64,000 bases of DNA, from contig CBDFLD010000022.1 in the NCBI GenBank assembly GCA_965249005.1, positions 682,001-746,000 on the forward strand. The letters run 5' to 3'. This stretch comes from CBDFLD01 sp965249005 (lineage in GTDB: Bacteria; Acidobacteriota; UBA6911). A program made the translations under genes and the position numbers. The stretch's first letter is position 1. Every line of letters starts with the position of its first letter. The notes beneath the pieces were generated by a model. It ran no database searches. It was not told where the DNA came from and saw only the letters and a program-made list of their open reading frames with translations. Positions 35,851 through 45,138 of the stretch are shown here, in pieces.

Positions 35851-37567
35851 ACCTCGGCTCCTCAATTTTGAGAAACTGATTCGCTTCAACATTCTCCAGC
35901 ACCTGAACCTTGCCGGATGGCCACTTTATCTCAATGGTCTTGACCACCTTGTCCTTTCCCAGCCCAAAATGGACTCGCCGGTCCGAGGATGACATGAAGC
36001 CCACAGATGTGGAGACGTGGTTGTAGAGCTTCCGACCGGAGGCCGTGGTTAGCTTGATGGTTGTCCCGATGGCATCTCGATTGCTGACGGTTCCGCGCAG
36101 ATCGAGCATCAGCCATCGGTTCGTGTCGCCTGCCGAGTTTCGTAGTATGCGCGGTGCTTCGTTCAAAGATGTGACGGCGATGTCCAGGAATCCGTCATCG
36201 TTGAGATCGACAAAGGCCGAGCCCCGCTGATAGCCGACACGGAGGAAGTCCTGGCCCAGACTTTCCGAAGCGTCGACAAAGGTCTTTCCGTCTACGTTTT
36301 TGAGCATGGTGTCGTGTTGCGCGCTGTTCGTGCCGACATAGTCGACGTCGCCATTGGCAGAATAAATATCCTTCCAGCCATCATTGTCAAAATCGATGAA
36401 TCCGGCGCTCCAACCCGAAAACTCCTTGCTCAGCTTGGCCACCTGCGTTTGCGGACTGACGTAATCAAAATATCGCCCTCCGAGGTTTTGAAAGAGTGCG
36501 TGAATCTGATTCTTGAGGTCGTTGTAGAAAATGTCGATCCAGCCATCGTTGTTGAAGTCCTTGACGTCGCAACCCATTCCAGAGACCACGACTGCTTCTG
36601 CATTGTAGGCAACACCCAAGAAGAGAGAAGACTCTTCGAACGCTCCCTTCCCCTGATTCAGATAGAGAAAATTTTGTACCTTGTCGTTGGCAACAAAAAT
36701 ATCAACATTGCCGTCTTGGTCGAAGTCGGCAATGCCGACTCCCATGCCTTTGCCCAAAGCCGAAATAAGGCCGGCTTCTGCGGATACATCGACGAATTTC
36801 CCCTCCCCCAGATTCCGGTACAGCGTGTTGGGAACACTGACGAGCAACTGCGGATCACAGTAGACATCTGTGCCGTCGGGCAAATAGCAGGGCTTGTCCG
36901 AAGCGGGACTCCAATAGGTATACTGGGAGACCATGAGGTCCAACAATCCGTCATTGTCGTAATCCAGCCAGGCGGCGTGGACACTCAGCAAATCCTTGGG
37001 CTTGCTGTCCAGGCCCGACCCGGACGCCACGTCCGTGAAGGTCCCGTTACCGTCGTTGTGATACAGGGCATCGGGCCCGGCATTGCCAATGAACAGGTCG
37101 GTGTGACCGTCGTTGTCGTAGTCGGCTGCAGCGATCCCGAAGCAGAAGCCCAGGTGATTTCCCGTTAGTCCTGCGTCCTTGGTGACGTCCCGAAATTTGT
37201 CCCCACCGAGGTTCCGTAGAAGGCAGTTATAATAGGAACTGTCTACCTTCTTGAGTTCCGGCAACTTGGCGCCGTTAGTGAAGAAGATGTCTTGTTTCCC
37301 GTCGTTGTCGTAGTCGAGAATGGCTACCCCGCCGCACATCGCCTGAGGAAAGTACTTCCGGCCCGTGAAGTTGTTGTTGGTTCGATACTGGATGTCGGAC
37401 TTGGGCGCGATGTCGATGAATTGAATGTTTGCCGAGTTGGGCGCTCCCGTTTGGGCACGCGAAGAACTTCCTGACGAGAGCATCACAAAGAGAACGAGGA
37501 AAGCCGAGCGTCGGCAAGACGAGAAGGAGATCATGCATTCAGCCGTCGGTTCGATAATTGCGCTCAT
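35849..37567 (-). CDS. Exported CRTAC1-type protein (FG-GAP/VCBS repeats plus ASPIC/UnbV)
   Basis: This protein is 572 residues if started at 37567. A start at M12 (37534) would give a cleaner signal peptide (MISFSSCRRSAFLVLFVMLS). Repeats of the type 'DYDNDGxxDIFFxNG' appear at least seven times and would form a calcium-binding propeller. The C-terminal ASPIC/UnbV domain is recognisable (HVSTSVGFMSSSDRRVHFGLGKD, IEIKWPSGKVQVLENV). The family is exported and of unknown molecular role, probably carbohydrate or protein binding. It follows the PepSY-type pair (broken copy) on the same strand, with 134 bp between. Confidence 0.88.
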   Translation of the reverse strand: MSAIIEPTAECMISFSSCRRSAFLVLFVMLSSGSSSRAQTGAPNSANIQFIDIAPKSDIQYRTNNNFTGRKYFPQAMCGGVAILDYDNDGKQDIFFTNGAKLPELKKVDSSYYNCLLRNLGGDKFRDVTKDAGLTGNHLGFCFGIAAADYDNDGHTDLFIGNAGPDALYHNDGNGTFTDVASGSGLDSKPKDLLSVHAAWLDYDNDGLLDLMVSQYTYWSPASDKPCYLPDGTDVYCDPQLLVSVPNTLYRNLGEGKFVDVSAEAGLISALGKGMGVGIADFDQDGNVDIFVANDKVQNFLYLNQGKGAFEESSLFLGVAYNAEAVVVSGMGCDVKDFNNDGWIDIFYNDLKNQIHALFQNLGGRYFDYVSPQTQVAKLSKEFSGWSAGFIDFDNDGWKDIYSANGDVDYVGTNSAQHDTMLKNVDGKTFVDASESLGQDFLRVGYQRGSAFVDLNDDGFLDIAVTSLNEAPRILRNSAGDTNRWLMLDLRGTVSNRDAIGTTIKLTTASGRKLYNHVSTSVGFMSSSDRRVHFGLGKDKVVKTIEIKWPSGKVQVLENVEANQFLKIEEPR

Positions 37568-37701
37568 AGCTATGTCTCAAATTGCGAGGGACATGATGAA
37601 TTAGAATTCTAGACCCTTCGTGAGGCCAATCCAACATGGAACCAATGCACCATTGAACAATGAACCCATGGGGGGGCGCGCAGAGATTGCGCACTCTGCT
37701 C

Positions 37702-38334
37702 TCATGGGATCCAGGAGAGCCCCCAAATAAAAAAGGCGCAACTCAGTGTACTCAAACCAAGCACCACCGAACCTAAGAGGCGCTTCTGTTTGAGTTGGTA
37801 CCACATATACAAAGAACTCAACACCAGGAAGATCACCCCGACACAAACCGCATCGATGCTGAAACTCCAAACTTGCGTCATAGCCCAATCGCGCTCGGGC
37901 TCGGGCTCTTTCCAAATCGTCCGTACGCCTGTGGCAGTATGAAGTGCCCCTAAAACGTTCCAACTGTTGGGGACTGCCGTCCTCACAACCACCCTCCGAC
38001 TCTGGAGATCCACATCCACCACCCTTCTCCGATTGGGGCGATACACCCGGAAGGTAAGATGATCCTTTTCGGGAACCATGAAAATGATCTCTCCGGAAAT
38101 CCCCAACTGGTCCATCAGCAACTTGGCTATGGCCAAGTCACCCTTGCCCGTGGGCAGTTCGACGAGTTGCTCGAACTCAGACCGTGTTGGAGGCTCGTTG
38201 AACCACAGAGGATGGTTCAAAACTACACCCGAAACGGCGAACAACCACAGGAACCATAAAGAGAAAAGTCCAAAATAGATGTGCAGCTTTGTGTTCCAAA
38301 CTTTTAGCAGCTGGGAAAATCTTCGAGCGAACAT
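37702..38334 (-). CDS. PepSY-type membrane protein, copy 1 of form B
   Basis: This 210-residue membrane protein has helices at about 18-40 (FGLFSLWFLWLFAVSGVVLN), 158-180 and 187-207, with an outer loop between the first two. It matches PepSY-associated transmembrane proteins (LHIYFGLF...GVVLNHPLWF, then WSFSIDAVCVGVIFLVLSSLYMWYQ). The whole protein is a paralogue of the one at 41714-42340. PepSY-TM proteins are often linked to TonB receptors and to iron or metal reduction, but this one lacks a visible heme-ligand set. It is downstream of form A, which an IS element has split. Confidence 0.8.
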   Translation of the reverse strand: MFARRFSQLLKVWNTKLHIYFGLFSLWFLWLFAVSGVVLNHPLWFNEPPTRSEFEQLVELPTGKGDLAIAKLLMDQLGISGEIIFMVPEKDHLTFRVYRPNRRRVVDVDLQSRRVVVRTAVPNSWNVLGALHTATGVRTIWKEPEPERDWAMTQVWSFSIDAVCVGVIFLVLSSLYMWYQLKQKRLLGSVVLGLSTLSCAFFIWGLSWIP

Positions 38335-38519
38335 GACACTGCTCCAGTGTTAAGGCAATGACGACAGATTTAGAAAAAACCGGAAACAATCAAGACAAAT
38401 GAGAGGCTTCCCGCCCCGAGAAGGACCAATCCGATCTTCCTCTCCGCTTTGATCACGGCCCACATGTATACGCCGCTGATGGTGATGAACAGGAGTAGAT
38501 AAACCGTTGTATCTACTAG

Positions 38520-40373
38520 CCCCAAAATAAGCGAGGTATGAGCTCGCTCGGAAAATCGTTTGCCTTTTCCGAATATCTCGTGGATTTCAGCTCCTTGTGC
38601 GTAACAGGGAAAGCAAAGAGAAACACAAGAGACAAACCTTCCATTGGTTGTCTGGATCACTTGATCTTGTTTGTCTCTGTTATGCCCTTCCTTTCGCCCG
38701 CCACTCTTGCTCCGCCGGGGGTACGGGCTCACCCGCCGGCGAGGCGCCTTCAAGTAAACCTGAGTTGCCTGATATAGTCGAACGTCGCCAAAAAGGTTTC
38801 GAGATGCTTGCTATAGGCCAATATCCTGTAAACGAGGCGACGACCGGTTCTTACAATCTGACAGGGTATTTGCACAAAGTTCACCAGGAAGCGTTTGAAC
38901 TCCATCCTCAAGATATCACGACGTACTGTCGGCGCCTGCGTCACCAGGCCATACCAGGCCTTCAGATTCCACGCCAGCGATGCGATGACCATGTAGGCCC
39001 AGTTCGATACCAGACTGTCCGAAGGCATCCTCAAGGCGTTCACTCCACTCTTGAGCTGACCGATGACGTTTTCCTGGTTGCAGCGATCGTTGGCAAAAAG
39101 GACCACTTCTCCCATCGTCATCTCCCGATCGTTGGTGATGTAGAAGAAGTACCGGACCTCATCAAACAGCCGGTGCTCCCCCTTTTCGATCGTGAGGTTC
39201 TTCCGAACCACAACCATGCGATAGGTTTTCTTACAGTGTCCGGGACGATAGTCAAACTCGGCGACCTGCTCGCTCTGCAGGCGGATGTTCTTGAATTCTC
39301 TCTCCTTGATTACTTGTTCTTTGACGTTTTCCGGACGGCGCCGTTCTTCGCTCTTGACCTCATAACGAGGAGGCCGCTCGAGCGGTTTCCATTGTCTCTC
39401 CGGCAGGGCATCGGCCATCCCGACCAGGTTCGGCTTGGCGTCATAACCAAAGACAAAACCAACCCGCTCGTCCCAGCGATCGAAGTTTCTCGTCAGCGAG
39501 AAATCCGTGTCGCCCCGAAGCCAGACCTTCGTAAACACCGACGACACCAGATCGATTGCCCGGTCCATCCACTCGGCCGCTCCGTCGGAAGAGGGACGGT
39601 TGCCCGGCCGATTCATCAGATAGAGGACCTCATTCGTATTGGCCAAGGTCACGATCAACGGTGCGTAACCCCAGATCCCGTTGTAGGCAATGTCCATTCC
39701 TTCCTTGCATTCCCCCAAGGTTCCGGCGACGGTCCCGTCCACGTCGATGATGGCCTCCTTCCGGAAGGAAGCATCCTGCAACTTCCACACCTTGGTTCGG
39801 GTTTCATTGATGGTTTCCTGAAGTCCGAAGATCCAATCCTCATCGAAACGACGGAGGAAATCTCCAGCCGTCGTGGGATCCGGAATCCTCTCGGCTCCCA
39901 GTCCGTTCATGTAGGTCTCATCCTGGCGCAACCGCTCGATATCTTCGAGACAGGTTCCACCCGACAAGACGTTGTATGCGATGTTCAGTACATGATCGGA
40001 TTCCCAGTAAGGAAAGTGGTACTTGAGCAAAACGATGTTTCTGTTGATATCTTTGTCCAATCCAAGCTTACACACGAGCTTGTGAATGGCTCCGATACCA
40101 CCAGATCCGATGGCGCGCGTTCTCTCGGCGATCTCGTAGTAGGTGTTGGAGTCCTTGAACATAGGATCGGACCGGTCCTCAAACTGATTTCTTTCCAACC
40201 GGCGTGTAAGATTTTGCTTGTCTCGGAGGAGGATTCTGTGGTTTCTTTTATTCACCTGGAATGTGCTCCTTTCGGGATGTCTTGTAAATATATCAAACGC
40301 ATTTTATCCCGTAACGGCGCACGTTCCAGGGCTTTTCTTCCTCCTCATGCAAAAAATCACGCTGGACTAAGGA
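38520..40373 (-). mobile_element. IS1380-family element, copy 1
   Basis: The element is 1854 bp with a CTAG target duplication at 38516-38519 and 40374-40377. The transposase reads on the minus strand. The transposase-start end reads (T)CCTTAGTCCAGCG on the minus strand; the other end, taken as its complement, reads CCCCAAAATAAGCG. They share only CC and AGCG, so the inverted repeats are short. It encodes the same 501-residue transposase as copy 2 and has the same length, which points to recent spread. The first and last bases inside the duplication differ between copies (T...G here, C...A in copy 2). Confidence 0.95.
38750..40255 (-). CDS. IS1380-family transposase, copy 1
   Basis: The 501-residue DDE transposase starts at a GTG (40255) after an AAAGGAG site. 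Probable catalytic residues are D in IIDVDGTVAG, D in WLRGDTDFSL and E in CNQENVIGQLKSG, followed by the family's LKAWYGL segment. The protein is identical to copy 2. Reading is opposite to the antisense frame that spans the whole element; the antisense frame is not a gene. Confidence 0.95.
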   Translation of the reverse strand: MNKRNHRILLRDKQNLTRRLERNQFEDRSDPMFKDSNTYYEIAERTRAIGSGGIGAIHKLVCKLGLDKDINRNIVLLKYHFPYWESDHVLNIAYNVLSGGTCLEDIERLRQDETYMNGLGAERIPDPTTAGDFLRRFDEDWIFGLQETINETRTKVWKLQDASFRKEAIIDVDGTVAGTLGECKEGMDIAYNGIWGYAPLIVTLANTNEVLYLMNRPGNRPSSDGAAEWMDRAIDLVSSVFTKVWLRGDTDFSLTRNFDRWDERVGFVFGYDAKPNLVGMADALPERQWKPLERPPRYEVKSEERRRPENVKEQVIKEREFKNIRLQSEQVAEFDYRPGHCKKTYRMVVVRKNLTIEKGEHRLFDEVRYFFYITNDREMTMGEVVLFANDRCNQENVIGQLKSGVNALRMPSDSLVSNWAYMVIASLAWNLKAWYGLVTQAPTVRRDILRMEFKRFLVNFVQIPCQIVRTGRRLVYRILAYSKHLETFLATFDYIRQLRFT

Positions 40374-41028
40374 CTAGCCACGCCCAAAGTTTGCTAAAGA
40401 ACCAGTTGATTCCCCTGATCTTGTGCGGTCCGGGATTGAAATGTAAGTAGTACATTGCGCCGGCAAAACTTCGATGCTGTCTCTCCACGTCCGCAACCCA
40501 GTTGGCCAAATCCACTACGACGATGGTTCTCTCCCCAGGCTTCTCTACCCTCACGTGCAGGCGCTCGTTTTCGGCACGACCACGCAAGTGAATCTCTCCA
40601 GACAGATTCAGCTGCTGGAGAACACTCTTTGCTTGTTCAAAGTTACCAAGACCTTCCTCTATTCGGATAGGAGCACTGGTCTTTTCAACTTGGATCTCAG
40701 CCTTCCACCTGTGATTCAGCATGATCGTGGTGACGGCAAAGATCAGTATGAAAGGACAGATGAACAGTCCAAAATAGAGATGAAGTTCCCGTGCCCACCG
40801 ATAAAAGCTGGTAGAAGCACTTCGGTTGCTGTTCATTCCACTTCTCATTAGTTTCGTCCTCAGATTGATGATTATGATGTCTTCTATGAAGATGTCAAAG
40901 GCATCACAACCACGACCCTACTTTTTTCTGAGCTGAAGATGTCGGACCGTTGATTCACTTCTTCCCTCCAATTTTACCTTGATTTTCTAACCAGACCAGA
41001 CCAGACTATATCGAGAGGTGGTACCCGC

Positions 41029-41268
41029 ATGCTAATTGCAAACATCTCAGAGGCAAAGGCACAGCTATCGGCCCTGATTGAACAGGTTCTCTCCGGAAAG
41101 GAAGTGATCATCGCGAAGGCGGGGAAACCGGTGGCCAAGCTCGTGAGATTTGAACCAAGCCGCCAGCCACGGAAGCCGGGCGCTTTGCGCGGAAAGATCA
41201 AAATCGCCGCAGATTTCGATGAGCTGCCAGACGATATCGCCGACGCGCTTGGAATGAGCGATTCATGA
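41029..41268 (+). CDS. Phd/YefM-type antitoxin
   Basis: This 79-residue protein opens MLIANISEAKAQLSALIEQV and continues KAGKPVAKLVRFEPS, the standard Phd/YefM fold for DNA binding with a flexible toxin-binding tail. The last 4 bp overlap the toxin start (ATGA). It should repress the operon and neutralise the PIN toxin. Confidence 0.9.
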   Translation: MLIANISEAKAQLSALIEQVLSGKEVIIAKAGKPVAKLVRFEPSRQPRKPGALRGKIKIAADFDELPDDIADALGMSDS

Positions 41269-41642
41269 ACCTTCTGCTCGACACTCATGCGTTGCTGTGG
41301 TGGCTGGACGACCATCCACGACTATCGAGCAAAGCCAGGGTCGCGATTGCGGACGGGCAGAACGTTGTGTTCATCAGCGCCGCAGTAATCTGGGAGATCC
41401 GGATCAAACAGGCGCTAGGAAAGCTAGATGTATCGGAAGACTTCAGAATGATTCTGGACGCCCAACCATTTCTGACCCTGGATATCACGGCCAACCACGC
41501 TCATGCAGTTGAGAAGTTGCCCTCGCATCACCGTGATCCATTTGATCGGATGCTGATCGCGCAGGCCACGGTCGAGCGATTCACGCTGGTTTCAAATGAC
41601 ACCCGCTTCATACCGTATCGAGTGCCTTTGATCGAAGCGTAA
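41265..41642 (+). CDS. PIN-domain toxin (VapC-like)
   Basis: This 125-residue PIN protein begins MNLLLDTHALLWWL (D6), with E near residue 44 (VIWEIRIK), DPFDRMLIAQA (probable D) and SNDTRF at the C-terminal side. It belongs to the group paired with Phd-type antitoxins. The pair sits on the plus strand between two minus-strand copies of the PepSY-type gene pair, which may be why it is retained. Confidence 0.9.
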   Translation: MNLLLDTHALLWWLDDHPRLSSKARVAIADGQNVVFISAAVIWEIRIKQALGKLDVSEDFRMILDAQPFLTLDITANHAHAVEKLPSHHRDPFDRMLIAQATVERFTLVSNDTRFIPYRVPLIEA

Positions 41643-41690
41643 CTCAGATTCGCCTACGAAGGTTGGGCGGACCGCTGAGAGCTGTTTGCG

Positions 41691-41713
41691 TCTCGCGGCG
41701 CGAGACGCCTACG
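41691..41713. repeat. Hairpin element, copy 2
   Basis: TCTCGCGGCGCGAGA followed by CGCCTACG is the same string as in the element at 35819-35850 except for one 7-bp unit. As there, it directly abuts the stop codon of a minus-strand gene and lies between convergent genes. Confidence 0.85.
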
Positions 41714-42340
41714 TCACATGCCCCAGATGAAATAGGAGCAGCTTGCGACCCCCAGGATGACAGCCAGTAGTCCCAAGGCGCGCTTATCCTTGATCAAATA
41801 CCACATGTAGTAGGAGCTGATCACGAGAAAGATGAGACCCACGGAGAGCGCGTCCATGCTGAAACTCCATACCTGAGTCGCCAGCCAATCCCTCACCGGA
41901 ACTGACTCCCTAAAGATTGGCCGGACCCCGGAGAACACATGGAGACTCTCGAGCACCGCAAGCGGCTCGGCGGCGTTGAACCGAACTGCGGCCACCTGGG
42001 ACTCGAGATCGGCGTCGACGTTCGTCGAACCGGTCGGTCGGATAACACTAAAGGTGAAATGTCCCTTCCTAGGGGTCGCGTTGCGCATGAGGATCTCGCC
42101 GCGAACCCCCAGCTGCTCTCTCAGGTTGATCGCCTTCGCCAGGTCGCTCCCCTCCGTTGGAACCTGGACGGGTTTTTCGAACATGGAGCGCTGGCCTCGA
42201 TGAGGAAACCATTGAGGATGATTCATGAACAAGCCGGAAATAGAAAAGAGCCACAAGAAGAGCAGCATGTATAGTCCAAAATAGATGTGCAGTTTTCGGT
42301 TCCATACTTCAAGCCACTGAGACGTGTTGCGTGGAGTCAT
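41714..42340 (-). CDS. PepSY-type membrane protein, copy 2 of form B
   Basis: This 208-residue paralogue of the protein at 37702-38334 has the same plan: N-terminal helix (LHIYFGLYMLLFLWLFSISG), GLFMNHPQWF at the outer face, a loop of about 115 residues, then two C-terminal helices (WSFSMDALSVGLIFLVISSY, ALGLLAVILGVASCSYFIWG). It follows the intact form A by 24 bp and is probably co-transcribed with it. Both forms end near a short basic stretch (KDKR) on the inner side. Confidence 0.8.
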   Translation of the reverse strand: MTPRNTSQWLEVWNRKLHIYFGLYMLLFLWLFSISGLFMNHPQWFPHRGQRSMFEKPVQVPTEGSDLAKAINLREQLGVRGEILMRNATPRKGHFTFSVIRPTGSTNVDADLESQVAAVRFNAAEPLAVLESLHVFSGVRPIFRESVPVRDWLATQVWSFSMDALSVGLIFLVISSYYMWYLIKDKRALGLLAVILGVASCSYFIWGM

Positions 42341-42364
42341 ACCAGTATCCTCCGGTCTTCAGTT

Positions 42365-42967
42365 TCAAAGCAGCGCCGTCAAGATCGCGGCAAACGAGAT
42401 GCACCCGGCCCCAATCAGGATCAGGCCTATCTTGCGCTCCGCCTTGATAACCGCCCACATGTAGATGCCGCTGATAGAAAGGAAGAAGAGCAGGTAAACC
42501 GCCGTATCAGCCAGCCATCCCCATACCTTGCTGAAAAACCAATTGGCGCCCCGGACGCGATGCGGGCCCGGGTTTATATGCAGGTAAACGAGAGCGTTCA
42601 AGAAGCCACGGCTCTCCTCCTCGATTTCCGCCATCTTCGTATCCAGATCGACGTGGACCCGGACTCTGTATCCCGGCTTGGTCGCAGCAACCAGCAGTTT
42701 ATTCTCTCGGGGAATGCGACGCGTCACGTTGATCTCACCCGCCAGGTTCAACTGATCGAGAACATGTCTCCCCTGTTGACGAAGCTCGATTCCCTCGGCA
42801 AACTCCACCTGAGCCGTGCTCTTTGCAACCTTGGGAGGACCTGGCTTCCAGCTATGGTTCAGCAGAATCGTCGTGACGGCGAATACCAGAACGTACGGGC
42901 TCAGAAACAGACCAAAGTAGTAGTGCAGGTCCCGAGTCCAAACATAAAAAGTTTTAGAAGAGCTCAT
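42365..42967 (-). CDS. PepSY-type membrane protein, form A, intact copy
   Basis: This 200-residue protein has helix 1 near 12-37 (DLHYYFGLFLSPYVLVFAVT), then TILLNHSW and an outer domain. Two helices close it (TAVYLLFFLSISGIYMWAVI and IGLILIGAGCISFAAILTAL). The HINPGPHRVRGANWFFSKVWGWL stretch before helix 2 is the most conserved part between paralogues. It marks the undamaged state of the gene split by IS1380 at 38.4-40.8 kb. The first gene of its pair; upstream is a region with heptamer repeats and no gene (42968-43194). Confidence 0.82.
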   Translation of the reverse strand: MSSSKTFYVWTRDLHYYFGLFLSPYVLVFAVTTILLNHSWKPGPPKVAKSTAQVEFAEGIELRQQGRHVLDQLNLAGEINVTRRIPRENKLLVAATKPGYRVRVHVDLDTKMAEIEEESRGFLNALVYLHINPGPHRVRGANWFFSKVWGWLADTAVYLLFFLSISGIYMWAVIKAERKIGLILIGAGCISFAAILTALL

Positions 42968-43194
42968 AGAGTTTCCCTATCAATAAAGTGTGAGACTTCC
43001 ATCCCTGCGCGATCAGCCCGCGGCTTCGTCCGTGAAAGCTGACCGCTCTCCAGTAACTGCTCGCGGAACTGCTTTTATTCGTGTATCTTAGCAAGATCGC
43101 GAAAATCGTGATCTTAGGGTCGTACCGGGCAGTTACTGTCCCAAGTGACCGGCGCGCCGCGCCGGTCAGACGCTGATAGCTGAAGGCTGGTTCG

Positions 43195-44448
43195 CTAGAA
43201 CCTGTCGATTTCGTCCATCAAGTACTTTGTAATGTCCTGCGGCCGGATCCCGTTCGTATTCACCAGCACCATGACAGCAGCGCCACGACCGAGATGGAGC
43301 CGCACATCCGCATTGATACCGGGATCACTTCCGCCGTGGCCCCATAACAACTCCCCGCTGTCGCTCTCTTCGGCATACCAGGTCAGTCCCTGCGAGCGCT
43401 TCCCTTCGACGAACTGTGGCTTCAACATCTCCTGAATCGTGGACCCTTTCAGGAGCTGAAACCCGCCCAGCGTGCCCCCATTGAGATAGGTCCGGAGATA
43501 CCGGCTGAGCTGATACAAGCTGGTGCGGAGAAACCCGTCCGGGAAGTTGGGGTGGTTATAGAGGCAATTCGCCCGGTAGGTCGCAGTTTCGGTGTGACCT
43601 GTGTGACTCTCGGGCTTGTCTCCTCCGATCACGCCAAGCGGAACTCCACCCCAAGACGGCCCCCGTTCCTCACCTGTCTCGGAGACATAGGTATAGGGCG
43701 TCACATGTCTCCCGCGCGGGATTCCTTTCAGGTACCAGGAAGTCTGGTTCATCCCGAGTGGCTGGAATATATGGCTCTTGCAGTATTCTCCGAAGGGTTC
43801 GGCCGCGATCGATTCGACCAGATAGGCCAGCAGACCGTAGGCCACGTTACAGTAACTCCAGCCCCCTCCGGGTTCCCACTCGTGGAAGTTCTCTTTTGCG
43901 TTGTAGTCCGAACCGTCGGGCGTCAGGTAGCCCTCGAGCCAATTTTTCAGTGATAGCTTGGGATCACCGCAACCATAGGCCCTCGAGTACGCGGTCCCAT
44001 CATTGATCGACGATCGATGGGTCAGCAGTTGCCGGAAGGTGATGGCAACGGATGCATGCTCCGGATGATGGACTTCAAAAGGAAGGTGGTTGTTGACATC
44101 ATCGTCGAGCTGGAACTTCCCCTGCTCCCAGAGCTGCATGAGTGCCGTGGTCGTGAATGTCTTCGAAATCGATCCAATGTTCTGGAGCGAATCCGGCCCG
44201 ATCGGGGGAAGCTTCCTTGGAAGGTTGGCCCACCCGTATCCCTTCGCCCACACCAACAGGCCGTCCTTTACAACACCGGCGACAAGCCCAGGTATATGAT
44301 CGGTCTCCATTTTCCTCAGGAAGTATTGGTCCAAGTCGGAGTGAGAAGAGCTACGGCAACCAGCAACCACACTGGACGCTGCAGCGCTTAACGCGGTAGC
44401 GGTCGAAAGGGCAAGAAACTGTCGTCGGTCGAGCTTTTGGTCACTCAT
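43195..44448 (-). CDS. Exported beta-lactamase-fold serine hydrolase (lipoprotein)
   Basis: The 417-residue protein starts with a Tat-like leader (DRRQFLALSTATALSAAASS) ending VVAGC, so C31 is probably lipidated. Serine-hydrolase motifs are SxxK at S93-K96 (GSISKTF), YCN (GWSYCNVAYG) and HGG (LWGHGGSDPG). It is the third member of this fold in the window. The downstream gap to the PepSY-type pair carries heptamer repeats. Confidence 0.87.
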   Translation of the reverse strand: MSDQKLDRRQFLALSTATALSAAASSVVAGCRSSSHSDLDQYFLRKMETDHIPGLVAGVVKDGLLVWAKGYGWANLPRKLPPIGPDSLQNIGSISKTFTTTALMQLWEQGKFQLDDDVNNHLPFEVHHPEHASVAITFRQLLTHRSSINDGTAYSRAYGCGDPKLSLKNWLEGYLTPDGSDYNAKENFHEWEPGGGWSYCNVAYGLLAYLVESIAAEPFGEYCKSHIFQPLGMNQTSWYLKGIPRGRHVTPYTYVSETGEERGPSWGGVPLGVIGGDKPESHTGHTETATYRANCLYNHPNFPDGFLRTSLYQLSRYLRTYLNGGTLGGFQLLKGSTIQEMLKPQFVEGKRSQGLTWYAEESDSGELLWGHGGSDPGINADVRLHLGRGAAVMVLVNTNGIRPQDITKYLMDEIDRF

Positions 44449-45138
44449 CGGATCGTCCGTTCTGGTTGGGTTGATGATCGTCCCGCCGGGACGTTTTGCG
44501 TTTGGCCAGCCCGGGTATTATACGTCATATGTCAACTTGGATCAGCAGTCCTTTTCCGCCCCGAAACGGTATTGCTTCGGGGTTTCCAGACACAAACGAT
44601 ACCCTGTTGACGGATCCCAAATAACCGAGTGAGAATAGCAGGCATGAAGCGATTCAGAGCGATCTTCGGCTCCTATCTCGGTTATCTCTTCTTGCACTCG
44701 CTTCCCTTCCCCGTCGAGATGATGATCCCAACGCTCCCGTCCCAAGCCCACCAGGCAGAATACGCGGAACAAACGAACATCCGAGGGGCATTTGAACTGA
44801 CAACTGTTCGGCGACATGCTGCGGAGGGTCTGGGCTTTGCCGTTACCGAGCGGGTAGCAGCGCGCTTGGGAGTGCAAAATCTAAGTTGCCGAAGAAGATA
44901 GGTCGTAAAGGAGGGTATCTGAAAAATTGCCTACGCAGGAGGCTCACAACCCATCCCGACCGACAAAACAAGCCATTGCCTCGACCGGACCGCTGCCTGC
45001 CTCCCGGAGGCACAGTCGTTGGATTCAGGACGAGAGAAGAGGTACTATACTTGGTGCCGGAGTTCCAAATCGGAAATTCCAGCTTCGATGGTTTGCAATC
45101 AAATACAGACTTCGTAGGGAAACAGGAGGCTTTCATCC
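44449..45138. other. 690-bp interval without a supported gene
   Basis: Several short frames exist on both strands (44542-44877, 44629-44901, 44843-45205) but none has a recognisable motif, signal or matching start site. The interval separates divergent genes (serine hydrolase and BNR protein) and should contain both promoters. I see no RNA gene in it. Confidence 0.5.

Larger units (their letters stand above)
38370..40848 (-). pseudogene. PepSY-type membrane protein form A, split by IS1380
   Basis: The N-terminal part (40848 to 40374) ends at INWFFSKLWAWL. The C-terminal part (38515 to 38370) resumes with VDTTVYLLLFITISGVYMWA, exactly as in the intact paralogue at 42365-42967. Taking out the 1854-bp IS and one CTAG copy restores a 206-residue protein in frame (paralogue 200 residues). 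Before insertion it had an N-terminal TM helix (LHLYFGLFICPFILIFAVTT), an outer domain and two C-terminal helices. The C-terminal piece now remains open from within the IS, giving a chimeric frame (starting near 38753) of doubtful use. Confidence 0.92.

Noticed and set aside
38597..40450. Long antisense open frame (~600 residues) across IS1380 copy 1, repeated in copy 2 (52788-54575)
   Set aside because: It mirrors the transposase codon pattern, has no domain-like composition, and its ends lie in flanking DNA. The minus/plus transposase frames carry clear DDE motifs.
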